The notes under the pieces: model-generated
Seen by the model: the letters and a program-made list of their open reading frames with translations, nothing else
The model's database searches: none
What the model was told of the DNA's origin: nothing
Shown: positions 1 to 8,375 of the stretch, one piece after another
How positions within the stretch are numbered: position 1 is the first letter of the stretch
Layout of the letters: the number at the start of each line of letters is the position of its first letter
Program-made: the position numbers and the translations under genes
Assembly: GCA_003427395.1 (NCBI GenBank)
Contig: BFEA01000168.1
Location: forward strand, 1,559,921-1,585,769
DNA from: Chara braunii
Lineage: Eukaryota > Streptophyta > Charophyceae > Charales > Characeae
Reading direction: 5' to 3'
DNA: 25,849 bases

Positions 1-330
1 GGGGGGGGGATGAGATCGGGGGGAAAGTAGCAACGGGGGGGGGTTGAGGAGTCGGGATCGGGAACAGGAGTGGGAGATCGGGGTCTGGGGAGGGGGGAAG
101 TCGTCGGGGGTAGTGGGGGAAAAGGAAAGAAGAAGAGGAAGAGGAAGATGATGATGATGAGGAGAAGAAGAAGAAGAAGAAGAAGAAGAATCGGGGGGGA
201 AGGAAGAATCGTGGGGAAGAAGAATAGTAAAAGAAAGAGAAGAGAAACGAAAAGAACGAAGATAATTGGAAGAAGAAGAAGAAAGAAGAAAAGAGGAAGA
301 AAAAATAAGAAGAAAGGGAAAAAAAAGAAA
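1..330. repeat. G-rich then purine-rich (AAG/GA) low-complexity tract
   Basis: The first ~120 bases are G-rich on the plus strand with many runs of four or more G and recurring GATCGGG words. They pass into an almost pure purine tract made of AAG, AGG and GATGAT units to about 330. The only open frame here (70-396, plus) is a Lys/Arg run created by the repeat, so I do not call a gene. The G-runs could fold into G-quadruplexes, which is an inference from composition. A similar G-rich tract starts at 18129. Confidence 0.85.
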
Positions 331-409
331 ATTTTCGTCGATTACTTATCTGCGCGGTGTAATGGCGTCGACAATGAGGATGGCACAGCACGGTGACGAG
401 GACGAGGAG

Positions 410-622
410 CACGACTATGATGACCTGGCGCGCCAATGACGATCGCGAGAATGATGATGATGTCGTGGCACGGCCACGACCATCACGACAATGATGCTGA
501 TGACGTTGCACGATGGCGACAATCTCGACGATGATGATGATGACGTGGCGACGACGATCTCGACAATGACGATGATGACATGGCACGACGGCGACGATCT
601 CGACGATGACGATGATGACGGC
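410..622. repeat. ~40-bp GA(C/T)-rich minisatellite, about five units
   Basis: Units begin near 408, 448, 488, 528, 563 and 603, giving spacings of 40, 40, 40, 35 and 40. Each unit carries a GATGATGATGACG-like core, a GGCACGAC-like middle and an ATCTCG end. One unit is 5 bases short. The plus frame reads Asp-rich and the minus frames read Ser/His-rich. All open frames across it are by-products of the repeat. Confidence 0.75.
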
Positions 623-655
623 CAGGCGATGATGACGAAACAGGGTGGGTCGGGC

Positions 656-678
656 GGGTTCGAACCCCTCCGATACCA
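656..678 (-). other. Possible retrotransposon primer-binding site (initiator tRNA-Met type), minus strand
   Basis: Read on the minus strand from 678, the sequence starts TGGTATCGGAG and continues into GGTTCGAAC. It matches the start of the site at 4584 (also TGGTATCGGAG, then GGTTCGAAC), which follows an LTR. Plant LTR elements often use TGGTATCAGAG, complementary to the 3' end of initiator tRNA-Met. If real, a minus-strand LTR would lie at higher coordinates, in the GA-repeat region, but I could not delimit one. It is not a tRNA gene: no acceptor or anticodon arm lies in front of it. Confidence 0.35.
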
Positions 679-725
679 GTGTAACGAGTGCGAGGCTGGG
701 GGAGACAGGGAGAGCCGAGGGAGTG

Positions 726-727
<2 letters not shown>

Positions 728-756
<29 letters not shown>
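728..756. repeat. (GA)n microsatellite
   Basis: About 14 perfect AG units. It lies in the region that would be the LTR if the site at 656-678 is a primer-binding site. A longer (GA)21 sits at 9609-9650. Confidence 0.95.
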
Positions 757-861
757 CACACTCACTCACTCGACACGAATGAGGGACTCGACGGACGCAG
801 ACACAGTGGCAAAGAACACACTGGGTACGAGTACAGCAGCTGAAAACTGGTCCGAGACTGG

Positions 862-880
862 TCCCCGTACTGTACGGGGA
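862..880. repeat. Perfect 9-bp inverted repeat with 1-nt centre
   Basis: TCCCCGTAC, then T, then GTACGGGGA form a perfect palindrome. The centre is too tight for a normal hairpin loop, so a dimeric binding site or chance is as likely as a structure. No gene lies directly beside it. Confidence 0.6.
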
Positions 881-1127
881 GTTGGTATAAGTATCGGTGA
901 CACATAGGGTACCAGGGGCATTTCTGCAGAAGCCCAGAGGGCAGAACTGAAAAATGCGGTATTTGAAAGTGGCACTCGAATTGCAGCATGGCGCCAGTTG
1001 TCCAAAATCCGATGGTACCAAAGGGGTTTGGAAAAAAGTGTGCCAGGCCGAAAACGGGATGCAGCAGAAACAGCAAAAAGATAGACCAGGGATGGAGCCC
1101 TGGCGGTGTCCGTAACAACAGTCCACA

Positions 1128-1577
1128 TTTCAGGTAGGGGAACGCGTTTTGGTCAAGGGTAGTGAGCCAGGGCAGGAATTCGGGAGCTCCAGATATTTTG
1201 GCCCTTGGGAAGTCTTGGATATTGTGGGTAGTGATATGGATGGACCCTCCTATGTGATTAGGGACTTACCCTGTGTTTCACGCCTCCAAACTTGCACCTT
1301 TGGCTGAGAGAAGTTCCCATGAAGGAGATCAATGCTGCCCCCAATCATGGATGGCCACAAGGACGTCGATGACATCTTGGAACAGAGAGACTTGCCTGTT
1401 CCCCAGCCTGTGGGCAGGGGAAGACTGCCAAAACCTGTGAGGGAGTACTGGGTCAGATTCAGGCATCATACCTATTCGAAAGAAGGTCGTTGGTTCACAA
1501 AAGAGGAGCTTGTCAGTATGGCACCTCAGATCGTGGCAGAGTATGAAAGTAAGCTAAAGGGGAAATGCAAGTATTGA
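1128..1577 (+). pseudogene. Ty3/gypsy integrase C-terminus plus divergent chromodomain (remnant)
   Basis: The plus frame from 1128 reads FQVGERVLV, then a RYFGPWEVL-like block, which is the SH3-like GPY/F domain closing gypsy integrases. The VFHASKLAPL motif that should follow lies in another frame at about 1271-1335, so the reading frame shifts out and back and crosses two stops in the original frame. The original frame resumes at 1332 and runs to 1577. It has a chromodomain-like layout: VDDILEQR (first strand), EYWVRFR (second strand), GRWFTKEEL, then a helix APQIVAEYESKL. The canonical WKGY and TWEP aromatic positions are degenerate. A TGA stop follows 40 bases before the LTR, as expected for the 3' end of a pol gene. 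Upstream of 1128 only weak similarity to integrase linker sequence can be traced. Dead, 5'-truncated copy. Confidence 0.7.
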
Positions 1578-1972
1578 GCCCCACGAGGCCCTTTCGGTCA
1601 TGCAAATTTTCTAGGCTGCGGCCCGCAGCAAGCCTCGGGCCTGCCATAGTGAAGGTGGGCGTGTATATCCATGTAAGGCCTATTTTTGACATTTTTCATA
1701 TGCTGGGTATCAGACAGTTGCAGCACGGCAGTTGGTTACAGAGCAACGTGAGCCTTGCTGGCTCCTTCCAGAAGCAGCAGCTGCGTCAAGCCGTTGAGCC
1801 CAGGGCTCAAGTGGTTGCGCCCTTGGCACAGACAATGGGAGGCTGACACATCACGCGGTGGCCGCGGAACAATGAGAATGCAGCATTCTCGTCACACATC
1901 TACCGTGAGCCAATGAGAAAGCGGCAGACACTTGGAGCCTGGAGGGCCACCCAGACATGCCTAATTGCACAA

Positions 1973-2005
1973 GGCCCAGGCCAGTATCTGAAACTGGGCC
2001 TGGGC
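1973..2005. repeat. Inverted repeat (hairpin) inside LTR copy 1
   Basis: GGCCCAGGCCAGT at 1973-1985 pairs with ACTGGGCCTGGGC at 1993-2005 around a 7-base loop, with one bulged base. It sits upstream of the LTR's TATA-like box. A role in transcription is speculative. Confidence 0.55.
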
Positions 2006-2084
2006 GCAGGCACTTTGGGCCAGCCAGAAGCTTCTGGGCCCCTACACGCCTGGCCCAGACCGGCCAGCAGCTGGGCGAGCTTTC

Positions 2085-2090
2085 TATAAA
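2085..2090 (+). promoter_or_regulatory. TATA-like box of LTR copy 1
   Basis: TATAAA about 470 bases into the LTR, in the position expected between U3 and R. The equivalent place in copy 2 (about 3952-3958) has only CATATAG. Confidence 0.4.
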
Positions 2091-2667
2091 GGAAAGTGTG
2101 CGCCCCTGGGGAGGGTATACTGGCCTGAGTAGGCATTTTGGCCACGATGCTGCTTTGCTGTGTGATGTTGCGGTAAGCAGGCAGGCTGGGGTGCGCGCGG
2201 GCACTAAGAGGTGAGAGTTGCTGCGATGGCATCGCGCGCACAGCGGCCATAGCCGGGCCGAGCCTGCGGTAGCAGGTGATGGCAATGGTGGTCTTTTGGT
2301 AGGAGGCGCATGCAGAGGGGAGACAGGGTGTGATGACGGGAGGAGAGAGAACGTACCTGGTGTATGCTGGGGGTCTGCATTGGTGTCGACATCGTGTACG
2401 TTGGTCTTCAACGTTGAAGTGATCCTGTTGAACGTAGATAGGGATGCATAGGCCGAGTAGTTTAGGCTGGGCACTGGGCACCAGGGAGTAGGAGCGACAT
2501 TGGATACTATGTTGGTGTGGCCAGAGAGCGTCGGCATTGACATTTTACATCACTGTATTGCTATTATTTGGATGGTATCTTGGTGCATTGTGCTCTCTGC
2601 GTGGTATATTCCTTCGTGATTTTGCAATTCGGATTTCTGTATGCCGTTCTCGCCCATATTCCTTGCA

Positions 2668-3620
2668 TAGCCTTTAAAAAAAGAAAAAAGAAAAAAAATC
2701 CCCCGAGGTCAATTGCAGACACAAGAAATGGTCAATTGCAAAAACAAGGCCAAACAGCCAAATTCAAAATAATAAGAGGAAAAACGAAATCTGCAGCATG
2801 TACATTATGGTTCTACTCTCAAAACCATGCGCTCCTGCAATGTCACTCCCGAGTCCTGATAATAGACCTTTTTGGCCTTCTGTGCAGGCACCAGATGATG
2901 ATTACAATGATCAGGGAAATGGTGAGCTTTTAATTTTCCCTGCCATGAGACACTGTTGGTTTTACGTTTTCCAACCTTGAGTGCAAGCTAAACGTTGTGA
3001 CGACGACTCATGATATTCTTCCCTATTTCAGAATGTCATATGTATGTATCAGTATTTTCATTTTCGGTTATTATGGAGACATTTAGGTTTGATGGTTTTG
3101 TTGTCTCTGTTTTGTGGGTTTTCTGTGCGCCAGCGTGGGTTTTCTGTGTTCCAGCGATAAGCAAAACGCATCATGAAGCCCGGAAGGGGAAGCCTATGGC
3201 CTAGCTCAGTTGCAATACTCGTGAACTGTACCATGGGATCTCTGAATCTTCCTTGGTACCAGTGTGGAGTTATTTCCCCAGTTCCCAAATCTCGAATGTA
3301 ATTGAATCGTCTCCTGAAGGTTTACGTCCTTGCCTGAGTACCTTCTCAGGCAATCTAGTGCTGTGTGGATTCTCGAGTCTTGGGCTCGCTTTTGACATCG
3401 AGCACATACACACGTGAGTTCGACTGGAATCCGATGACTGAAAACAACTTTGGGGCCACTTATACACTGAGCTTCGCCCTTCACTAAGCATTTTGTGTTT
3501 TTCCAATCTCGTATGTTGCACAATGCTTTACGAGTCCCCGTAGAAGAGGGCAATTCATAGATAGCATCCACAATCATTTTAATGCGAGGATCCCGGTCCT
3601 TGGCAGGCCTAAGGGCCCCC
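2668..3620. other. Island between the two LTRs, possible host DNA
   Basis: This lies between the end of LTR copy 1 and the start of LTR copy 2. It begins with an A-rich stretch (2670-2700), has no primer-binding site after LTR copy 1, and shows no retroelement motifs. It contains a coding-like minus-strand ORF (3206-3628). The most economical reading is target DNA between two independent insertions in the same orientation. Confidence 0.4.
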
Positions 3621-3628
3621 TGTTGCAT
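3206..3628 (-). CDS. Unrecognised 140-codon ORF, probably a gene fragment cut by LTR insertion
   Basis: I do not recognise this protein. The frame is uninterrupted for 140 codons with mixed, non-repetitive composition. It includes a charged N-terminal part (RDPRIKMIVDAIYELP), a middle segment with scattered Cys (CNIRDW, KCLVKGEAQC) and a Cys-containing CVCARCQ stretch followed by DCLRRYSGKDVNLQETIQ. That texture is unlike the surrounding noise. The first ATG lies at 3628, just inside the LTR that starts near 3621, so the natural start is probably missing and the frame was truncated when the LTR element inserted upstream of it. The CVCARC cysteines could be part of a metal site, but no full zinc-binding pattern is visible. 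It could also be a captured fragment or chance. Confidence that it is coding is modest. Confidence 0.35.
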   Translation of the reverse strand: MQQGALRPAKDRDPRIKMIVDAIYELPSSTGTRKALCNIRDWKNTKCLVKGEAQCISGPKVVFSHRIPVELTCVCARCQKRAQDSRIHTALDCLRRYSGKDVNLQETIQLHSRFGNWGNNSTLVPRKIQRSHGTVHEYCN

Positions 3629-4581
3629 CTGGGCCCGTCCTAAGTGAAGGCGGGCTTAACAAATCACGAGAAGCCCTCAGCTGTCAATTTCGTACTTGGG
3701 ATCCAGGTAGTTTTGTCGCGTCAGGTGGTTCAAGGAAACAGGCCGAGCAGCGAGGAAAATTCCCCGGCCCTCTAGACTTTTCCGAGAGCGCAGGCCCTGG
3801 GCGAGATTCGCAACCTCCTACACAGACAGTTGGGAGGCCCAAACAAATGAAGCCCAGTAGCTGCATCAGAGGCGTAGCATCCTGGGGCCTACCGGAAGCT
3901 TCTGGGCCGAGGCCCAGGCGAGCCAGTCTACGAAGGCAGGCAGGCCCTTCCCATATAGGAAAGAGCTCACTGCGTGGCCCCTCATTCAGGCACTCGCATG
4001 CTCGCGGCAGCGCTGCTGGAGCGGATCCTCGTGGGCTGCTGCTGGCGCTGAGAGGCGAGGTGCAAGCACATGCGGTCGTGTAGGGAGCAGGGCGCTGCTA
4101 GGGGCAGCGCCATAGCCCAGCCTCCATAGCTGGTTGGGCTTGGTTGTACAGTGAGGCGCAGGGGTGGTCTTCGGGTGTACAAAAGGGAAGACGTGGGAGT
4201 AAGACAAGGGGGAGAGAGAAGGATGATGATGATGATGTGAGGGCACACACCTGGTATTGGCAATGGTCTGCATGGGCAACATCTTCAAGTACTTCGGAAG
4301 CTGCTGACGTCAACAGTTGCATTGTCAATTAGTTGGCAGAGAGAGTAGCTGTGTAGGAAGTAGGCTGGGCGCCGAGCACCAAGTAGGGAGATAGGGCCTG
4401 GACACTCATGTTGGTGGTAGCGAGAGCAAGCTCTCATTGACAATGGTTTTCGGTGTTATGAATCTTCATTAGTATTATATTGGTGCATTTCTGATTTCTG
4501 GACAGTGTGATACTATCTGGCCTTCAATGTGATTGTGCAATCTGCTTATTGTCATCTCGCTATTGCTCATTTCCCTTTCAA
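3621..4581 (+). repeat. Long terminal repeat, copy 2 (5' LTR)
   Basis: Starts TGTTGCATCTGGGCCC at 3621 and ends CCCTTTCA at about 4581, so it has a TG start and a CA end. It shares ordered blocks with 1617-2667: GTGAAGGCGGGC (3644), GAAGCTTCTGGGCC (3895-3908), GGTGGTCTTCGG, GGCGCCGAGCACCAAGTAGG, CATTGACA and ATTGGTGCATT (4480). The final ~60 bases also align with copy 1, sharing a CCTTC...GTGATT.TGCAAT series. The spacing between the first two blocks is 251 bases here and 378 in copy 1, so large indels separate them. It is followed after 2-3 bases by a primer-binding site, which makes it a 5' LTR on the plus strand. Confidence 0.6.
4218..4236. repeat. Short (GAT)n run inside LTR copy 2
   Basis: About five GAT units within GAAGGATGATGATGATGAT. 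The matching part of LTR copy 1 lacks the expansion. Confidence 0.7.
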
Positions 4582-4583
4582 TT

Positions 4584-4597
4584 TGGTATCGGAGCTG
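4584..4597 (+). other. Primer-binding site, initiator tRNA-Met type
   Basis: TGGTATCGGAGCTGG lies immediately after the CA end of LTR copy 2. It fits the usual plant site TGGTATCAGAGC with one A-to-G change that still allows G:U pairing with the tRNA. This sets the orientation (plus) and the end of the LTR. No gag gene is recognisable downstream. Confidence 0.6.
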
Positions 4598-4599
4598 GT

Positions 4600-5860
4600 T
4601 CGAACTGCGCTTATTGGTTCCTCGCAATAGCTGTTCGGTGCTTCGCATGAGGTGTGGGGCAGTGATAAGGCTTGGGCGTGGAATGTGAGGCAGCCCAGGG
4701 TCGTGTGGGCGCGCCAGGAAGCTATGTGGTGACATTAGGGGTGTACGCTGGATGATGAGAGCTCCCTGATGTGGCATTTAAGACGAGGTGGAACTGCATT
4801 CTGTTGTTGGTTGTGCCGAGGCAAAGACCGATCATCATAAATGCACATCAGGTTGCCGGTGAGAAATCTGTGGTTGGGGGCAGCATTATGAGGTACGTTG
4901 CTCTCTTCCTTATCTACCCTCTTCATTACTTCTTACCGTGAGGAAGTGAGTCTTGTCTTGAGAGTCCTCTCAATGTGAGGTGTCGCGAGCGCTCAACCTT
5001 GAGAGTTGACATTCTTCCTGGGCAGCAAGCTGGTGGGATACGGGCGATGCCTCTGAAGGGCCCTGGACGAAGGAGTTGGGTCACGGTCACCATGCCAACC
5101 CGCTGGGACTAGTACACGCATGCTTTGCCGCAAGTCCTTGGTTCTGCTGCTGCACAATGGAGGTCATGCAGGGCATGCCAGCCCTTTGAACAGGCGCTTA
5201 CCAGACCGTCTTTAAATATTTCTGGCCTAGACTCGGTGTTGACTCTGGCTGTGATTGTCGTCCTGATTGCGACGTTGAAGAATTCCTGAGGACCGTGGGG
5301 GATGTCCTAAAACTGCCTCTTGATCAGCCAGATCAAACCGGGTGTAAGGCTCGTTGCATGCGAGGATAAATAAGGTGCACGGACTGGCAGGTTCGGCGTA
5401 GACTTGGGGCACAAGGGTGGGCCGGATTGCACACCTTCAGACACGCTGCTCAACCAGATGCTCAGGGTGGTGACACAAAGAGACTACTCAAGAGGGATAC
5501 AGGGAAAGGGTTGGATTCCAGCAACCGTTCGCAGTGGTATTAATTAGATAAATGGCCATTCAGCATACATCTCTGCAGGGAACATTATTTTTATTTTTGA
5601 TTATTTAGTTGTTATGGACTTGTCTAACAACTGACGGACAACTGCAGACAGGGTAGTATATTGTTTGCTGCATTGCAATCTGAATTAGAGTAATATAAAA
5701 ATAGATTTAACATTCTTTGTAGGACCTGACATTACTTGACACCTAACTACCTAACTGTTTTTGTCGAAGCCGACCGAAATTAGTTGTGAATCATACTCGG
5801 TTGTGTGTCATGTTGAGGTAGGATTCAGTGTGGATTCTAGTTTAGATCACACACACTGTA
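4600..5860. other. Putative internal region of the LTR element, no recognisable gene
   Basis: After the primer-binding site I find no gag, protease or RT motif on either strand for about 1.2 kb, and only short open frames interrupted by stops. It may be a decayed or non-autonomous internal region. From about 5560 the sequence becomes more AT-rich. The 3' LTR partner is not seen. Confidence 0.4.
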
Positions 5861-5864
5861 GCTC

Positions 5865-6041
5865 ATGAGTGATGCAAGCACTAGCGAGGAGTTGTCAGTG
5901 GACGACCATTGGACCACTCGTAGAACAGCTCTCAATCGACCTTTGACTTTCCTAGAGTTAGGTCCAGGAGACGAGAGGAGTTTGCGGAGAGAGGCTAGAG
6001 AGAGAGCAGTGTCGCAGGCCTCCGAAAAAGAGTCGGTCTAG
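5865..6041 (+). CDS. Small unrecognised ORF, 58 residues
   Basis: The frame begins ATGAGTGATGCAAGC and encodes an acidic Ser/Thr-rich start (MSDASTSEELSVDDHW), then a basic patch and a Glu/Arg-rich end (ERSLRREARERAVSQASEKES). It has no domain I recognise. Similar charged N-termini occur in retroelement Gag proteins, so a plus-strand gag start is one possibility. The length is within the range of chance ORFs. The minus strand across the same bases is also partly open. Confidence 0.2.
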   Translation: MSDASTSEELSVDDHWTTRRTALNRPLTFLELGPGDERSLRREARERAVSQASEKESV

Positions 6042-6075
6042 TGTCCAATTCTGACGGCTGGTGTGAAATGATGTA

Positions 6076-6291
6076 TCAGTCCCTTCTCTCGTAAGGCAGT
6101 GTGTAAGATTCCCCAGTCTGCGGATCATAGATCCGTCGTGGAGGTGTCCTCTCAATCGGTCTATGGTGATCTCTCCAACATTGTTCCCTAATGTACTGGT
6201 CATCCCTACATTTGTCTCCTCTAATCTCCATACGCTCATACATTGGTGAGCGTCGACCGCCCATCTCTCGTCGGAAGCTTGGGGGGTTCAT
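6076..6291 (-). CDS. Unrecognised Arg-rich ORF, possible Gag fragment
   Basis: The 71-codon minus frame is very rich in Arg, Glu and Pro (for example SPMYERMEIRGDKCRDD and IERTPPRRIYDPQTGESY). It resembles disordered basic segments of retroelement Gag or nucleic-acid binding proteins, but no zinc knuckle or other motif is visible. Frames upstream on the minus strand up to 6509 are broken by stops. I cannot assign it and confidence that it is a gene is low. Confidence 0.2.
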   Translation of the reverse strand: MNPPSFRREMGGRRSPMYERMEIRGDKCRDDQYIREQCWRDHHRPIERTPPRRIYDPQTGESYTLPYERRD

Positions 6292-6585
6292 TGTTCGTAC
6301 GTATTATAGAAACGGTTCTATATGTGTTTGCGACGATTGAACCTCCCAACACCATCATCAGGTATGGATCCATGCATCTCAGAGGCCTATTCTATCTAAT
6401 GCGCTTTTTGAGATCTCGTAGGGCACGATCGGGTGAGGCTCGGTACGCTCTTGATTTACGATCCATAGATGGATGTGGTCCCCATGCACCTAGGCACGTT
6501 AACAAATGAGATAGTTGATCTAAGAATCCAAAGTATCAAGTATTCACCAACCTTGAACCTAACTGGAAGTTGAGAGCCTGCAGCC

Positions 6586-6685
6586 CGGATCTAAAGTCAA
6601 GGCCGACATCTCGGACCTAATGTCAAGGCAGTCGGCATCCCGGACCTAATGTCAAGGCCGCAACCCGAACCTAATATTCTAATTT
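6586..6685. repeat. Short tandem repeat, ~26-29-bp unit, about four copies
   Basis: Units begin CGGATCTAA at 6586, CGGACCTAA at 6612 and 6641, and CGAACCTAA at 6666, with AGTCAAGG or TGTCAAGG and a GGCATC/GACATC tail. Spacings are 26, 29 and 25. It lies just beyond the truncated end of the minus-strand RT fragment. Confidence 0.7.
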
Positions 6686-6789
6686 GGTATGTTCGATTGC
6701 TCTCCCTTGTATCTCCTCTACGGCTGCTAGATTGACTTCTTACGACAATCCACTCCCATTTGTTGCATTCCAGCCCTTCCTCTGGAACT

Positions 6790-7383
6790 GGTGTTGGTTA
6801 GTCGAAAGGGCATTACTATTAACTCATAGTGCCCATATCTAATCCTGGACGCCGTTTTGTATTGTTCATGGGTGGACCTCAATCTGATGTACCCCGACTT
6901 CAAATCTATCTTGTTGAATAATTGCAGCCCTGCACCTGATCTAACATATCATCTATATGGGGCAGTGGTTCTGCATTCTTTATGGTAACGATGTTGAGAC
7001 CCCTATAGCCAATGCACATGCTAAGTTCTCCCTCTTTTTTGGGAATAGAGAGAACAGGTGCTCCAAATGGAGACGAGCCGGGCCTAATCCAACCCTTCTT
7101 TAGGAGCTCGTTCAATTGCTTGTGCAGCTCCTCCATAGACTACTCCTTTGGGAGTTTTACTGCCAGGCTTTATCTCAATGCGGTGTTGGATAGGAACCAC
7201 TCCTGATGGAGCCTCTGATAGGTATGCGTACTCTTCCAACAGCTTGGCAATAGTAGGGTTAGTTGGTTCCTCTTTCTTAGGCTGAGTGAATGGCTGAACA
7301 TAGGCCACAAAGACCTGCTCTTCTAACTGTGCTCCTTTACTAATCGGGCGAATGCGGGAGCACTGAGACAGAAAATGTGCCAA
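6790..7383 (-). pseudogene. Reverse transcriptase N-terminal half, truncated
   Basis: The first segment (7383-7084) contains LLEEYAYLSEAPSGVVP and HRIEIKPGSKTPKG, the linker that precedes gypsy RT domains. The second frame (7136-6906) has LLKKGWIRPGSSPFGAPVL, KKEGELSMCIGYRGLN and [17 protein letters not shown], matching RT motifs with the usual CIDYRGLN altered to CIGYRGLN. After 6906 the frame shifts twice but [19 protein letters not shown] and VMPFRLTN can still be followed to about 6790. There the similarity ends, before the YXDD active site. The fingers and part of the palm are therefore present, and the catalytic aspartates of motif C are missing. This is a dead copy. Confidence 0.8.
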
Positions 7384-7489
7384 GGAGTTATCTACTCCTG
7401 ACGCATGAAACAGGCGGGCTGTCTTGACAGTGCTTGAAGGACTGAGAAACCTACACTCATGCTCTTAGATGCAGTGTGGTTCTTGCTGC

Positions 7490-7760
7490 CTCTCCCCAAT
7501 GCATTCCTAGGACCATATCAAACGGGAGATTGTCCTCAACGAGGAGAGTCAGGAATGGAGAACTCTCTCAACCTTCCCATCTTTCTCTAGGCGAAAGTAC
7601 GCTTGGACTCCCTCAGCGTAATCCTCTATTCGCATCGTGCGATTGTGAGGATACTAACTATGGGTTCAATTAGCTTTTGGACTTTGAGATTGAGCTTGAA
7701 CTTCTTCAGCGCTCTACAGCTAATACAACTACGGGTGGCCGCNNTTTCTACAAGGGCCCC
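7490..7760 (-). pseudogene. Retropepsin-like protease remnant of element B
   Basis: The minus frame near 7750 reads V-E-X-A-ATRSCIS, where X comes from the two unresolved bases 7743-7744. In gypsy proteases this position is the active-site D-S/T-G-A-T-x-x-x-I-S, so the catalytic Asp-Ser-Gly falls on or next to the ambiguous bases. About 240 bases later EDNLPFDMVLGMHW matches the C-terminal hydrophobic I/V-L-G-M-x-W block of the same family. AYFRLEKDGKVER lies between them in another frame. At least two frameshifts separate the parts. Confidence 0.65.
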
Positions 7761-8002
7761 TACCCGCCTCTGAAAACTGCTACAGCTACTAATACTAGCT
7801 GCCCTTTTCCATCTTTCTTCGTCTTGGCCCAAGCTGGCATCCTCTCCTTCAGCTCTTATGCCAGTATTGTGAGGGAAGCGCCTAGAGAGACTCTAACACA
7901 AGCAGTCTCTGAAAAGCTAACTAGACGCTGGCCAGCAACCTCTGGCATAGACACAGTGTGTTGGGAGTTTCTATCTGGTGTGCACACTCATCTCCACATG
8001 GC

Positions 8003-8233
8003 CTAGGGGTAAGGGCAGTTGCTACCAGGGTCACCGCAATAAATGCACTGACCCACATCTATCCTCTTTTGCCAAACAATTTTGTCCAAGCCCAGCGATT
8101 TCGAGGGTCTGCCCTGAGGAAGACTGGGGTGCCATTCACCCCTTGTGGGAGGTGACCGATTAGAACGTGGGCGGTTTGTCGAGGGACCTAGACCCCTTCC
8201 TCCTCCTTGGCGGTTTCTCCAGCTGCCAACCAC
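8003..8233 (-). pseudogene. Gag C-terminus with damaged CCHC zinc knuckle
   Basis: The 76-codon frame is Gly/Arg/Ser-rich, as Gag C-termini often are, and ends QCIYCGDPGSNCPY. The first two Cys of a CX2CX4HX4C knuckle are present (8047-8036). The His is missing and the final Cys is too close, so the nucleic-acid binding knuckle is broken by a short deletion or frameshift. It lies between the Gag core upstream and the protease downstream. Confidence 0.6.
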
Positions 8234-8375
8234 TTGACCGCCCGGTCCTCGATCACCAGAGGCCCGACCCCCTTGGCCCCGACCTCTCCCACTTTCTTAG
8301 GGCCTCCCTCCGCCCGCAACAGTAGCGTAGGTCCTCCCCTGACCATCACTACTGTCCCCCTCGTAGAGGCCCTAC

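Larger units (their letters stand above)
1617..2667 (+). repeat. Long terminal repeat, copy 1 (3' LTR of the element ending at 1577)
   Basis: This stretch aligns by eye with 3621-4581 through several blocks in the same order. They are GTGAAGGTGGGC near the start (1649), the identical 14-mer GAAGCTTCTGGGCC (2027-2040), a GGTGGTCTT/GAGAGA/ACCTGGT series, GGGCACCAGGGAG, CATTGACA, and TTGGTGCATT at 2580. A TATA-like TATAAA lies at 2085-2090. The copy ends around TTCCTTGCA. It directly follows the chromodomain remnant, so it is best read as that element's 3' LTR. The two LTRs have many substitutions and indels, so they are not a recently inserted pair. Ends are approximate. Confidence 0.6.

Noticed and set aside
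70-396. Lys/Arg-rich 108-codon plus-strand ORF
   Set aside because: It is a translation of a purine-rich simple repeat with no amino-acid complexity.
648-682. tRNA gene suggested by GGTTCGAACCC and a CCGATACCA end
   Set aside because: No acceptor, D or anticodon arm lies upstream. A minus-strand primer-binding site explains the match better.
415-907. Overlapping Ser-rich (minus) and Asp-rich (plus) ORFs
   Set aside because: All derive from the 40-bp minisatellite and the GA microsatellite and are open on both strands.
762-1128. Two minus-strand ORFs of about 120 codons
   Set aside because: No protein texture, overlapping in different frames, and opposite to the retroelement remnant.
1851-2543. 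230- and 193-codon minus-strand ORFs
   Set aside because: They lie antisense within an LTR, are Pro/Ser/His-rich and overlap each other in different frames.
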